Positions 22,973 through 34,790 of a stretch of 64,000 bases of DNA are shown piece by piece. The position numbers were made by a program, and so were the translations under genes. Origin of the DNA: Dioscorea cayenensis subsp. rotundata (Eukaryota; Streptophyta; Magnoliopsida; Dioscoreales; Dioscoreaceae). Where the stretch lies: NCBI RefSeq assembly GCF_009730915.1, contig NC_052486.1, positions 22,225,589 through 22,289,588 of the forward strand, written 5' to 3'. The notes under the pieces are model-generated. The model was not told the origin of the DNA. It searched no databases and saw only the letters and a list, made by a program, of their open reading frames with translations. The first letter of the stretch is position 1. Each line of letters begins with the position of its first letter.

Positions 22973-23047
22973 TTTCACGTGTAACGCACATCATGTTCTG
23001 GATAAGGTGCACGTGTGCGGCGTGTGTTTTACTCTTTGATGACGTGG
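22973..23047. promoter_or_regulatory. ABRE/G-box cluster upstream of the Nudix gene
   Basis: Four ACGTG cores occur in about 75 bp: ACACGTGG at 22974, CACGTGTA near 22987, GCACGTGTG near 23009 and GACGTGGC at 23041. Such clusters bind bZIP factors in abscisic-acid, drought or light responses. They lie about 0.5 kb upstream of the Nudix start and 1.1 kb from the BRX-like start, so the Nudix gene is the likelier target. The rest of 22504-24170 is AT-rich with (TA)n tracts and no gene. Confidence 0.5.
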
Positions 23048-23844
23048 CTCCCAGGTTTTGTGAATTGAATTAAAAGAGTTATTTCAATTTTTTTTTTTAC
23101 TTAAATAAATTTATTCTTTTAACCTTTACCATAATGCGTGACCATTGTCTGTTAATTTAAATTTAAATTATGATTATATATATATTGAAATATTTTAATC
23201 GAAATCATTTGTTACATCAACAACCTCTTGACATATTGGCATCGTCCCCTGTATAAGACATTTTATGTTCTACTGAAAAAATATATTCAAAACTTAGCTC
23301 ATATAAAATAAAAATATATATGCATTAAAATATTAATTTTGTACGTAGCTTACCTATATTTTATTAACTGAATAAATAAATAAATAATCAATACTTTAAC
23401 ATGAACGGTCCTTGTCCAAATAATAAAAATTTCAAATTATCTCGCCAACGATCACATGGTCTATTGGTATTCGAGCCACCGATAAAGCTTTTTCACCGAG
23501 TAGTGAGAGTTTGGTTCTCAGTTGAGGGTACACTTCTGAGAGATGTGAGTGGTGGTTGTGTGCGGATAGTTCCAACGCCTATGTGTGCACGAGCCCCACC
23601 CTCCTTGCTTCATCAAGGCTTGTGCTAGCTTTTGATTGACTAGCAGGCCTTCGGGCTGTCTGTTCTTCTTGTCAAAAAACTTATCTCGCTTTTCTTGTCA
23701 AAAAATTATCTCGCTTTAGACTAATTTAAATATGAACAAACTGTCCATGTCCTGGTAGAAATTTTAAATTATTTTGCTTTGGACTAATTTTAAAACCTTA
23801 ACTGCTAGGAAAAGATAAAAACCAAAGATATATCTATATCTATA

Positions 23845-23889
<45 letters not shown>

Positions 23890-24170
23890 TGATATATATG
23901 TGAGTACAAGATATTTGCTTAATTCCAAATAATTGCAAAACTCTAGCCCAAAAATGAGAGAAGCCAACTCACAACACTCAAATTATTTCCTAAATAAAAC
24001 ATTCAAATTTAAAAACATGAATAGAAACAAATAATCATATCCCTTAATTCAGCCTATAATACTCCTTTCTTCCATTAAGATTTATTGATTTTTAATCCCA
24101 CTCATTTCTTTATCCCCATCTCCCCTTTAAGCTCTTCTCATAATCCTTCTGTAATACCATCTCTAACAAC

Positions 24171-25801
24171 ATGCTTACATGCTTTCCTTGTCTTAATTAC
24201 AAATGCCTCTTAAGGGAAACCACACACCAAGTAAGTTGATAAACCATGCAAATATCTTTTATGTTTCAATATATATTTTTTTTTCTATGCATAAATGGAA
24301 TGATATATATATGTAGATAAAGGACATGTCAATGAAGGCCATGAAGGTGCAACATAATAATAAAGAAGAGAAGAGCAAGAGTTCAAGTGAAGTAGTTGAA
24401 GTTTTGGAGGCTAAAAGAGAGGAAGAATGGATAGCAGAGGCTGAACCAGGAGTCTATATAACTTTAGTGGCATTGCCTAATGGTGCTAATCTTCTCAAAA
24501 AGATACGTTTTAGGTACTTAATTTTTTTTTAAAAAAATATAAATAGCCTTGAAAAGTTTGTGATTTTACTTGTGGGAATAATTATTAAAACATATAATGT
24601 TTGCAAGTATTTATTAACTTTAGTTTTATGTGATTTGAAGGGAGGAAATGTTTGATGCTTGGGAAGCTCAAAAATGGTGGAGAGATAACTGTGATAAGAT
24701 TATGGCACTTCACAGTGTGATATCTCATCAAGAGGTGGTCTTTCTTTGTTTTTCATTTTTCTTATATATATATATATATATATATATATTTAAATAAGAT
24801 CTTTTACAATTTAATGGTTAATATGAGTTTAAGCTATAAATTGTAGGAATATGTTAACAAATAAGACATGCAGAGATTTTATAGATACTAAAAAAAAATG
24901 GAGTTTCAACATCTATAATAAGTTCATAACTAAATTGAACTAATATGATTAACATGATTTATAAATCCAAAATTATAAATATATATATATATATATATAT
25001 ATAAGATTATTACAATATAGTCCTTGATGATGGGATTGATTGAACAATTTAGTCCTTATATATGCTTGAGAAGGATCAAACTCAAATCTTCTGCATTTTA
25101 CCTGCATTTTGCATCTGCAAGTCCCCAATTGACTCAACAGCATCACAAGAAAGTCAAGAATGTGAAGAAGAACAAGAATCAATCACAAGCTGCAATTCTA
25201 ATAACTCAAAGCATCAAGAGAATGAAGAAGGAGAGAGCTCAAGAAAGTGCAGCAATGAAGGAATGGAAAGGAAGGTGATGGAATGGGTGGTGGAAGATGA
25301 ACCCGGTGTCTTTGTGACCATCCGATCGTTACCTGACGGCTCAAAGGAACTCCGACGTGTTGAGCTCAGGTTTATTACCTTCACTTCTTCCTAAACAATG
25401 TACTTGATAGTATAATATATATATATATATACACACACATACATGCCTACAAAGTTTGTAATTGTTTGTACACTCCTTCAAAAACAAAAAAGTTACATAT
25501 ATACATACATAATTGGGGATGTATGTATGTATATATGTATTTATACCAAAATCTCGGTGTTAGAGGGGTATATCTACATACAATTATAATTTTGCAGGGG
25601 TGTAAATGAAGGAAACCATAATACATGCCAATAATCCTGCTAAATAGTGTATAAGAAAATGATTTCTTGTTTCTTATCACATTTGAATCTTATTCATTGT
25701 GTATGTTTTCAATTTTGTGCAGTCGAGAAAGGTTCGGTGAAGTGAAGGCAAGAGTTTGGTGGGAAGAAAATAAGGCCAGATTACACCGACAGTATTCATG
25801 A
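24171..25801 (+). CDS. Short BREVIS RADIX-family protein with two BRX domains
   Basis: Five exons: 24171-24230, 24323-24513, 24641-24734, 25122-25369 and 25723-25801, total 672 nt, 223 aa. Exon 1 encodes [12 protein letters not shown], the cysteine-containing N-terminus by which the family attaches to the plasma membrane, followed by DMSMKAMK (relict of the conserved KDM block). BRX domain 1 spans about residues 55-112 ([20 protein letters not shown]...[10 protein letters not shown]). BRX domain 2 spans about 166-222 ([18 protein letters not shown]...[17 protein letters not shown]). The paired domains mediate protein interaction. Family members act in root vascular growth, auxin flow and cell polarity. 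Usual length is about 330-390 aa, so the segment before domain 1 and the inter-domain linker are unusually short. The acceptor of exon 4 is the least certain border. Confidence 0.85.
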
Positions 25802-26299
25802 ATCAAGATTGCACAAATAGCAGAGTAACTTGATAACATCTTTACTAATGTGGTCATTTTTTATGATCTCTTCCAAATCAACAGATTCCTCTCATTTGTT
25901 AATTGATTTTAATTTCATCATATCCATAAAACACCAAGAACATTGCTGCATTATGATATGGTGACAGTTCAAGTTAACAGAGTTTGATGGTATTGATAGA
26001 ACATGTGTAACAGTTCAAAATTCTCAGAAAATATGCCAAGCATATGTCGATAAATTATAGTGTTAATGAAGCATGTAAACAACATAAATTATATGATATG
26101 TACAAGCATGTTCTGAAAGTATTAATAGTACATGTCTGCATGTTGCAATGAACAACAAGATCAAATCAGTTCAAAACTATCATTAGATTAGATATACAAG
26201 CAAACATTGATATATTATAGAACCCTAATCAAGCACATAAACAGCATTGTCAATGCTAAGAAACCAAAAGCAATACTTACTTTGCTAGTATAGCCTGCT

Positions 26300-27167
26300 C
26301 ATTATGGCTCCACTGCTACATCCTTCATTGTCAAAACAGATGCGTCCTCTTCATTCTCTTCTTATCAGATGAAACAGTCAATAATATCTTCAAGATATTC
26401 TGATGAACGCTACACCATATCAGTGACATAGTCAAACTGAAACACATACATGAAACATGCAAACTGATTGAGCTAGAAGTGCCAATATTTCCCAGTCACT
26501 ACTTATCCTCCAATCAAACCAACATAGTACACAAGGGATGAGTGCATGAATCCCCGCACGGGACTCGCATTTCAAATTCATATTCATCCTCCTCACCGGC
26601 CTTCATTTGCAAATGCAGATCACTGATGACATCGGATATGACATCCCAATCAGGATGCATCTTGTCCTTGGACACAAACTCTAAAGCTGTGATCCCAACC
26701 TCGATAACACTACACCCGGCCTCTTTCTTGTCATTATGGCTCCACTGCTACATCCTTCATTGTGAAAACAGATGCGTGCTCTTCATTCTCTTCTTATCAG
26801 ATGAAACAGTCAGTAATATCTTCAAGATATTCTGATGAATGTTACACCATATCAGTGACATGACATAGTCAAACTGAAACACATACATGAAACATGCAAA
26901 CTGATTGAGCTAGAAGTGCCAATATTTCCAGTCACTACTTATCCTCCAATCAAACCAACATGGTACACAAGGGCTGAGTGCATGAATCCCTGCACGGAAC
27001 TCGCATTTCAAATTCATATTCATCCTCCTCACCGGCCTTCATTTGCAAATGCAGATCACTGATGACATTGGATATGACATCCCAATCAGGATGCATCTTG
27101 TCCCCGGACACAAACTCTAAAGCTGTGCTCCCAACCTCAATAACACTACACCCGGCCTCTTTCTTGC
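26300..27167. repeat. Tandem duplication of about 435 bp covering the PPR gene 3' end
   Basis: 26300-26731 and 26732-27167 are near-identical direct copies, with few substitutions and indels. Landmarks such as CATTATGGCTCCACTGCTAC (seen at 26300 and 26732) and GAGTGCATGAATCCC recur at an offset of 432-436. The right copy contains the true 3' end of the PPR reading frame. 25802-26299 holds the BRX gene 3' flank and nothing else I recognise. Confidence 0.9.
26514..26731 (-). pseudogene. Duplicated C-terminal fragment of the PPR gene
   Basis: This part of the left duplicate matches the final ~72 codons of the PPR gene (from GGKKEAGCSVIEVG to the stop), again on the minus strand. It has no start and no upstream exons, and is separated from the real gene by the duplicated downstream sequence. 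It is a by-product of the 435-bp duplication. Confidence 0.82.
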
Positions 27168-28689
27168 CCCCGTATTTCCTAATCATATCCTTGACTCTCT
27201 CCACATCTCTCCACCTTCTCTCTCCGGCATACAAATTCCTCAACATAACAAAGTTCCTCCCATCGGTTGGTTCAATTTTAGCCAGCCTGTTCATCACTTT
27301 CTCAGCCATATCACCATCTTCATATGACACACAAGCTGAAAGTAGAGAAGTTAGTATTATCTCATTAGCCAGGAAGGGCATTTCATCGACTAACCTCTCC
27401 GCTTCCATTAGATACCCTCTTCGGCCCAAGAGGTCCACCATGCAACCATAGTGCTCAACCTTGGGCTCAATACCATAAATTTCCATCTCCTTAAAGAACC
27501 TTCTCCCTTCATCTACTAAACCACCATGGTTACATGCAGACAATAACCCCATCATCGTCACCTCATTCGGGCATTGCCCACTACTCAACATCTCCCTGAA
27601 AACATCAAGCGCCTCCTCGGCACATCCATTCACAGCAAGCCCATTGATCATAGCATTCCAAGCGGAGGTAGCTCTTTCACGCATGCCATCAAATACTCTT
27701 TTTGCTTCATCAACATCACCACATTTCGCATACATGTCCACCAATGCAGTAGACACACTACCCATGCATTCCATCCCTTTCTTTTGTATATACTTGTGAA
27801 TCCAACGACCAAGTTCAAGAGCACCCATATCAGCAATTGCCGGAATAATGCTCACCAAAGTCACTTTATCCGGCTCAAACGAGCACAAACCAGACTGCAA
27901 CTCCCGGAACAATTCCAAAGCCAAGAATGGCTGCCTGTTCTGGCAATACCCACCGATCATGACATTCCAAGAGAACAAATTCCTCTCCTTCATACCATCA
28001 AACAGTACCTTTGCAGCCTCCATGTCTCCAGCCTTACAGTACCCAGACAACAAACTGGTCCAAGAAACAACATTTCTCTGCGGCATTTCATCAAACACCT
28101 TCCGAGCAGAATCCAACTCGCCGGACTTCACAAGAACATCAATCATAGCATTAAACGCAGCAACATCCTTCTCCGGCATCTCCAAGAACAACTCCATCGC
28201 AGCATCCTTGTGACCAGCCCTCGCATAGCCCACACTCATGGCAGTCCAAGAAACGGCGCTCCTCTCACGCATTCCATCAAACACCTTCCGAGCAGAAATC
28301 AGATCACCAATCTTCACATACATATCAACCAAAGCAGTGGAAGAGAAGACGTCAGCGCAAAAACCAAGCTTGCAGACATGGCCATGGATCTGAGGGCCTT
28401 CTCGACGGGGAGAAAGGCCATGAAGGCTGGCGCAAGACTTGAGAAGGTAAGTGAAGGAGTAGCTGTCAGGAAGAAGACGAGAAGGGAGGCTCCAGAGATG
28501 GCGGTACAGGGAGAAAGCGGCGAGGAAGCGGCGGTGGGCAAGAAGGGAGCGGAGAAGGGAGTTGAAGAGGAAGGGGTCGCCGGAGAGGAGGAGGTGGCGG
28601 CGGAGAAGGAAGGCGTGGATGGAGAGGAGGGAAGAGAGAGGAGGTGTTGGAGATTGGGTCAGGAGAGACAAGCACAACTTCGTTTGCAT
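26950..28689 (-). CDS. E-class PLS pentatricopeptide repeat protein (At2g44880-like)
   Basis: A single uninterrupted exon of 579 codons, as is usual for this family. After a short N-terminus (MQTKLCLSLLTQSPTPPL) that may target an organelle, there are about ten PPR motifs in P-L-S arrangement. Examples are FSSTALVDMYVKIGDLISARKVFDGM, VVSWTSLLSGYCKAGDMEAAKVLFDGM and STALVDMYAKCGDVDEAKRVFDGM-like repeats. The C-terminal E/E+ block follows (EHYGCMVDLLGRRGYLMEAE, FVMLRNLYAGERRWRDVERV, GCSVIEVG). There is no DYW deaminase domain. Such proteins bind organellar RNA and take part in C-to-U editing or processing. The RNA target cannot be read here. The terminal coding part lies within a tandem duplication. 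A long open frame on the opposite strand (27574-28692) is a shadow of this gene. Confidence 0.93.
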   Translation of the reverse strand: MQTKLCLSLLTQSPTPPLSSLLSIHAFLLRRHLLLSGDPFLFNSLLRSLLAHRRFLAAFSLYRHLWSLPSRLLPDSYSFTYLLKSCASLHGLSPRREGPQIHGHVCKLGFCADVFSSTALVDMYVKIGDLISARKVFDGMRERSAVSWTAMSVGYARAGHKDAAMELFLEMPEKDVAAFNAMIDVLVKSGELDSARKVFDEMPQRNVVSWTSLLSGYCKAGDMEAAKVLFDGMKERNLFSWNVMIGGYCQNRQPFLALELFRELQSGLCSFEPDKVTLVSIIPAIADMGALELGRWIHKYIQKKGMECMGSVSTALVDMYAKCGDVDEAKRVFDGMRERATSAWNAMINGLAVNGCAEEALDVFREMLSSGQCPNEVTMMGLLSACNHGGLVDEGRRFFKEMEIYGIEPKVEHYGCMVDLLGRRGYLMEAERLVDEMPFLANEIILTSLLSACVSYEDGDMAEKVMNRLAKIEPTDGRNFVMLRNLYAGERRWRDVERVKDMIRKYGGKKEAGCSVIEVGSTALEFVSGDKMHPDWDVISNVISDLHLQMKAGEEDEYEFEMRVPCRDSCTQPLCTMLV

Positions 28690-28928
28690 TGATGATTGCT
28701 TTTGGAATGGAAACCAAGTAGCTCTTTTTTTCTTTCTAATTTAAAAAAACAACTTTTTAAGATTATTATTATTATTATTAATTAAATTTGAAATGTGAAT
28801 TTTAAATGCTTTGATGATTATTTAGATATTTATTTTATAAGATTATAGTTCATGGAGTTTCTACAATACTGGAGATAATTATTAATTGATTTTTGATAAT
28901 AAAATTTTTTTCACGTATAAGAAAGTAA

Positions 28929-29043
28929 AGACTCAACACCGACCCACATACATTCACTTTGCGCATGGGACATAAAGTTCGATCCCAGGTACTCCTCGAA
29001 ATGAAATGAACGCTCTACGTAAAGGATTCGATACTAATTGACT
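28929..29043. repeat. SINE-like dispersed repeat copy 1
   Basis: Aligns in the same orientation with 48678-48784: CAACACCGACCCACAT, a B-box-like AGTTCGATCC, CTCCTCGAAATGAA and CGATACTAATTGAC are shared in order. The Pol III B-box resemblance suggests a tRNA-derived element, but no A box or poly-A tail is certain. The rest of 28690-30176 is intergenic, with short (CAAA)n and (AAAAAG)n runs and the 3' flank of the zinc-finger gene. Confidence 0.5.
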
Positions 29044-30176
29044 TTATGGAATAAAAAAACATAATTATATTTGATAAAATTAGAATTTGTAAACTGATGA
29101 TTAATTAAAATTAAACTCAAATGCTGTCAAAATTAGGTCCCGTGCTTTACCCTTTTCTTTAGTTTTCAGTTGGGTGGGAGACCACCATCCCACTGTTGTA
29201 GTACAACAACTCAACCGAAAGTAGAGCAATACTTTCATCTCTTACTATACTTTGTTTTAAATTGCAAAATAAAATTTTAAAATGAGTTCAAAATTTACTA
29301 AATATTGAAAAATGTTATACAAACAAACAAGCAAACAAACAAACACATTCCCTGAACCAGGGAGCGCTATCAAATTTCCTTATTTTTCTTCACTTTTTTC
29401 TTTTAAAAGATGATGAAAAACAAGTAGTAACAACAAAAGAAAGAAAAAGAAAAAGAAAAAGAAAAAGAAAATTCCCCCACCAATACTTCTTTTATCTCTT
29501 TCTTTCCTTCACTTTGATAAAAGCCCTTTGCTCAATTGATTCCTGATCTAGAAATCATCAGTGAACCAACCAGAAAAAACAAAAGATAAAAAGGACCAAA
29601 TGCCCCACTTAGCCTTTATTCTGTAGTTCAGGGAATGTCTTTAAAAAGTTCTTTTTGCTCATGTACTTCAAAGTAAGTCCAACAGCAAAGGCCATTGCAT
29701 TTCCCTTCTTCTCATAAATTAGTATCCAGAAATAGACTACAAAGTGACAAGCTACTTAAACAAAGTAGAGAACCAAACAGAGCATTTTAGAACAAAAACA
29801 TGACATGGTATGTCGGAATGATGGTTGGACACGGCTATGGAAAATATCAAATGACTGACTGTTCAATAATCAGTTGGCAAGTTCCAACAGATAATATCAA
29901 GTTGTGTTCTAAATGTCCTACAAACCAATTCATAAAAAAACAATTCCTTTTGTGTGCGATGAATGGCTGTTTTAATGGCGCACACAAACATCTAAAATCT
30001 TACAAAAGCTATAAAAGATAAAACTAACCTGTCTAGGTTAATGATTTCAAGTTCTCATGCTGACCATTCGAAGATACTTCTCGGAGGCAATAAAATCAGC
30101 AGCATACAATGTGCGCCAAAAAAGAAAAAAGAAAAAAAGGGTGCTGATCGCACAAGCATTGGATAAGCATTCATTG

Positions 30177-33100
30177 CTAGCTGGTTGGTGGCTTCTCATT
30201 CGCACACCCTTTACGGTTGCAAACAGTTCGGAAAGGATAGTTAATGTTGCCGCATTTGTCGCATGTCCAGCTGCCTTCGGGGGCACCTGAGTTGTCCTTG
30301 TTCCCAGAAGATCCTGAATGTGAAGCCTGGCAAGAGAATGACAACAAAATTATGGACCAAATGAGTTGAGGAAATAATTAGCTTCATTATAAGTTGTTTG
30401 ATCTGAACAGGTTTACGACACTGATATATAAGATATGCAAAACAAAAAAGAAAAAAATAAATTTAAAGCGGCTTCACACAGAAAAGATGGCATTCTGATC
30501 AAAGCAATTGGGAGCTACATAACTAGATATACATATATTTTTACATGATAAAACAGACAACAATTAACATTCTATAACACAACAGAAATGTAAAGCAATT
30601 AATCCTGGTTTTATAAACTCTACAAAGAGCAAGTATGCACCATCTCCCAATAAATAAGATAAGCAAGATAACTTACAGACAAAGGCCTAGGAGTTCCACA
30701 TTTCTTCATGTTGCAGGTGTCTCTAAATGAGAAGTTGACATTAGAACATTTGGGACAAATCCAATCCCCTTGTTGAAAGCCATCAGGCCCTGAAGAAAGA
30801 AAAAACAATCAAGTGGAGTCTACACATGACCTCATTGAAAATGCAGCACAAATAAATTCTTGGAACCAAACCATGATATTTACAAATACTAAATAATCAA
30901 AACAATATATGTAATGTCCACTCCTAATGCAGATGGCTTATGACCACAACTTCAATGTTCAAACCAATGAAACAAATAAATTGATACTTGATTAAACTTT
31001 CAAGAAAACATTAGTTAAAAACTTGAACACGGTGTTTCATATCACAATCACCAAAGAGAAGAAAATTATTGATCTTGACCAATCAAAAAATTAATGAAAA
31101 TTAGGAAAATGTTTTCATCTTAAATCTTAGAGCAAAGACCAGAACACACAAGACAGGAGACTTTGAAAAAAGCGACAGCATAGGCTTAGAGGCTAGTCAT
31201 GAATCATGTCATTAGCTTCTCTAGGAGACAGAAACAAGCCACAGAATCATTGCATACCATCCTAAAAATATCATAGATATGTACGCACTTAAAGGCAATA
31301 GAGCATATAATTACCTCCACGACGTTTACGAGAAGCATTGTTATCAGGTAATTCTCTACCAGACCATGGACCAGGAATCTGGACAATTAACAGACCACAG
31401 ATAATGTTTCAACAAGATTACCAAGGAGCAAAACTATACTTATATAATCAAAAGCAAAAAAAAAAACCTAAAAACAAACATACAGGCAGTGGAGACCCCT
31501 GGAACCCATATCCATATCGCTCCATACCAGGAATATGGCCATAACCCATACCTAAAACAAGCCGTGACTATCATAACAAGCCAACAAATGAAACCAGCAA
31601 TCCAGTTCTGTTGAGAGAGAGAGAGAGATAGAGAGAACCTCCCATGGGCCCAGGTGGGCCATATGCAGTGAGAAGTCCATATGGTCCAGGAGCACCACCA
31701 CGTGGTCCGTAGTCATAATGCATACCAGAAAGTGAGAATGGCGCTCCATAGCCTCCAGACATTCCAAGGGGCAGTGGTGGAGGAGCTCCAACACCACCAA
31801 AATAAAAAGGTGGTGGATGATCAAAAGCAGGGCGACTAGGTGTCGACCTCATTGTCTGGGAAATAACCAGATGTTATCATAAGAACATATGTCTGTAATT
31901 GTTACACTATCCAAGCATGTTACAATATATTTAAAGTAATAACTCCAACCAGCATAAAAACTAGAAATTAAAAATTGCTCGCATAAAACATGGTGCATTT
32001 CATCTTTTTTGTATTTTCTGAACTTACAATAGATATTACCATCATTTAGTCATTTCTTAATTTGTCTGAATTACAATCACAGGCCAAACTCCATCAAGAT
32101 ACCCCAGACTGCCAACAACATTTATCATTTTCATCTGCCACAAGGCTATTGACCTACTCATTGGCCCGTTTGCCCAGAAAACATCATATCCAATAAGAAA
32201 AGAAGCAAAAACGAAACAACATATTCTTCCAATTATTTTGCAATAGCATATTCCTACAATGGAATTTTCTAGAAACAATGTGTTACGTGCTCAACTATAA
32301 AAAGGGTTCCAACTTCAATAAAATTTCACTTGTTAAAACCTTCACTTGGCTTTAAATGGGAATCTACTAGCAGTTTTTTTTTATAGTCTATGCTAATTGA
32401 TATTAATTTAGATGGTAATTGTGAATGGGCTGAAGCATTAAATATCTCTAAATAAGGTAGTTAATCAGTAAAGAGCATCACACCCTAGATGTGGGATTGT
32501 CCAGTTGTGGAATTTGATAAAATGTAAACATACCAAAATACCAAATAATTCAAGGAAATTTCAACAATTTAATCAATAAAAGCATCAAACCATGCAAGAA
32601 GAATTGTACAGCTGCCATAGACAAAAGCACAAAATCTCTTGAAATTAAGAGTACCACGCACTTCATATAGAATTTAACTCATGAAACATCATAAAGACTG
32701 GCATCATAATGTCAGGCTTGTAAAGTAATCATGCAGTTTATGAGCAACTCAAGTTTGGATCCATTTAATCTCCACTGTCATTTAATGAACAAAGAAAAAG
32801 AACCTAATTGAGCTCAAAAAACTAATTTCAAGCTGAATTTGGGCAAAGGATGGTTTGTTTAAACTCAACTTTACAGGGCTTGGGTCTATTTTAAATTATG
32901 TTTTGGAGTTGGTGCTTTCACAATTATAATTGTAATATTTATGGCAGAAGTCAAAGGTTAGCATTTTGCATAACAAGCTTCACTCAAGCTTATGCTGAGC
33001 AGTGACCCAGTATCACCACTGCTAAAAACAAATTACGTATTAAGGTAGATTGAGTGGTGCGACTGGCTTGAACCGATCTCGAGCAGCTCAGGCTCAGTTT

Positions 33101-34790
33101 AAGTTTGGTGTTACTTCTCAATCTAAAGCCATCCTAGCCTCTTAAACTTGGTTCACATACAAAATTCTTAGAGAGGCACCCCATATTAATATAATTTAGG
33201 ATAGAAGAAAAAAAATAGTAATTACTGAACGGAGATTTAGAAGATCTAAAAATACCAGCGACAATGATACTGCTGTTATAAATTGATTCTACGACAATAA
33301 AAATAAAAAATAAAAAAAAAAAACTAGTAGGTTGCTTAAAACAGAAAGCAAGTTCCAAAAACCAATATAACATGATGGAGAAGCCGAGATAAAAATTAGA
33401 AACTTTAATGGATTAGAAATGAAAAGCAGAATATCATATTTGATAGTGTGTAAGCTTGCACTAGGTGTAGTTGCAAATCTGCCCCTCTTTCCAAGTGTCT
33501 CTAGGATCTTACAATGTTCAAAAGACAAATATGTCTCACAAATCACATTGTAGAGCAAAAAGCTAGATGGTTGGATTAAAACCTTGAAAACATCAGTCAT
33601 ACTTAAAACCAACAATATGCACATTAACAAGTCATACATGGAAAATTGCAACCATGAAAAATTGTACCTTTACCAAAAATAAACAACTATTAAAAGAATC
33701 AATCCAAACGAATAATAGCACATAATGCCATATCCCAGATGTGTCACTCAAAATCAGATATCAGTGAGACATTCATAAAGACAAGCCCTGTAATATCAAC
33801 AGAAGTATGAGTGCATATGCACCTACCTGAATGGTTCAACATAACTAACCTCAAGCTATAGGCATTTAACACACTGAAATTATCAATGAAACCTTTGCTA
33901 ATATCCCTGGGAAACACTGAAGTTATATGTCTTCAACCAGCCAAAAAAACACAGTATGCTAACAAATAACAATACTAGCGATCACATGTTAAATGCCTTG
34001 AAAGAAGTTTCCGCCAACAATTAAATTGCTGAACAAAAATGCCATGAATAGCATGAATAAAGCTAGAGTGGTAAACAACAAAAGAGATGCATACCGGGCT
34101 AGTTGATGGTCGGGCAGCACCACATTGTCCCCGATTGCAAACAGTTCTATAACTGAAATTCACATTTCCACATTGTGGGCAGGTCCAATCTCCATCACTC
34201 CGTGAAGCTGACAATTTTAACAAGTTCTTTAGCTGAAATTCTTAGCAGGATTACAAGTACAATAAAATTACATCAGATAGAATACATAAACCAAATATTC
34301 ATTCCACTCTGAAAATAATCCCAAGGTTTCTATATCAATGAACCACAAAACCCTAAATATAAGATCCTGAGCTACTTGACAGCGATACATGGATCTAATT
34401 ATCAAAAAATTTTGAAATAGAACCTCCATGACTTAAAAAACTCCACAAATCCAAGGCACCCAGCATTCACAATACAATCCAAATCCCTCCAAAATCATAA
34501 AGAAAACCCTAAAAAAAGAATAACAATAACATCAAATCAATCACGGTTGCCATCAAAAAAACTTACTGTTGTTCCGGGACCTCTTAGATCCAACCGATCC
34601 TCGATTATCCAACTGCAAAACCAAAAGATCCATCGCGCAGCCAATAAATAAACATCAAAACAATTGAAGCAAAAGAGAAGGACTTCAAAAGTGAGCAAAC
34701 AATCGGGAAACCCAAAACCCTAGCCTCTAAGACTACAGGCTTGAAAGAGATAAGGAGATGGGGAGAAGGAGAAACCTTGGCGGAAGACAT
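30177..34790 (-). CDS. Triple RanBP2-type zinc-finger protein (At1g67325-like)
   Basis: Eight exons: 34776-34790, 34567-34612, 34095-34207, 31639-31855, 31484-31551, 31315-31378, 30677-30789 and 30177-30326. All are in phase, 786 nt, 261 aa. Start MSSAKLDNRGS. Three zinc fingers of the type WXCX2CX3NX6CX2-4C are visible: DGDWTCPQCGNVNFSYRTVC (about residues 25-50), QGDWICPKCSNVNFSFRDTC (about 180-205) and EGSWTCDKCGNINYPFRTVC (about 230-256). Between fingers 1 and 2 is a Gly/Pro/Tyr-rich, low-complexity linker (HPPPFYFGGVGAPPP...). In this family such fingers bind single-stranded RNA, and the proteins are probably nuclear RNA-processing factors. The third intron is 2.2 kb. Spacing to the divergent Snf7-like gene is 1.2 kb. 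Confidence 0.9.

Noticed and set aside
23430-23640. Possible tRNA-derived SINE between the Nudix and BRX-like genes
   Set aside because: The box A and B resemblance is poor, and no second copy or tail was seen in the window.
27574-28692. 372-codon open frame on the plus strand opposite the PPR gene
   Set aside because: It is the exact antisense of the PPR exon, has a low-complexity translation with no family motif, and codon structure clearly favours the minus strand.
33289-33651. 120-codon minus-strand frame
   Set aside because: Lies inside the long third intron of the zinc-finger gene and shows only AT-rich translation.
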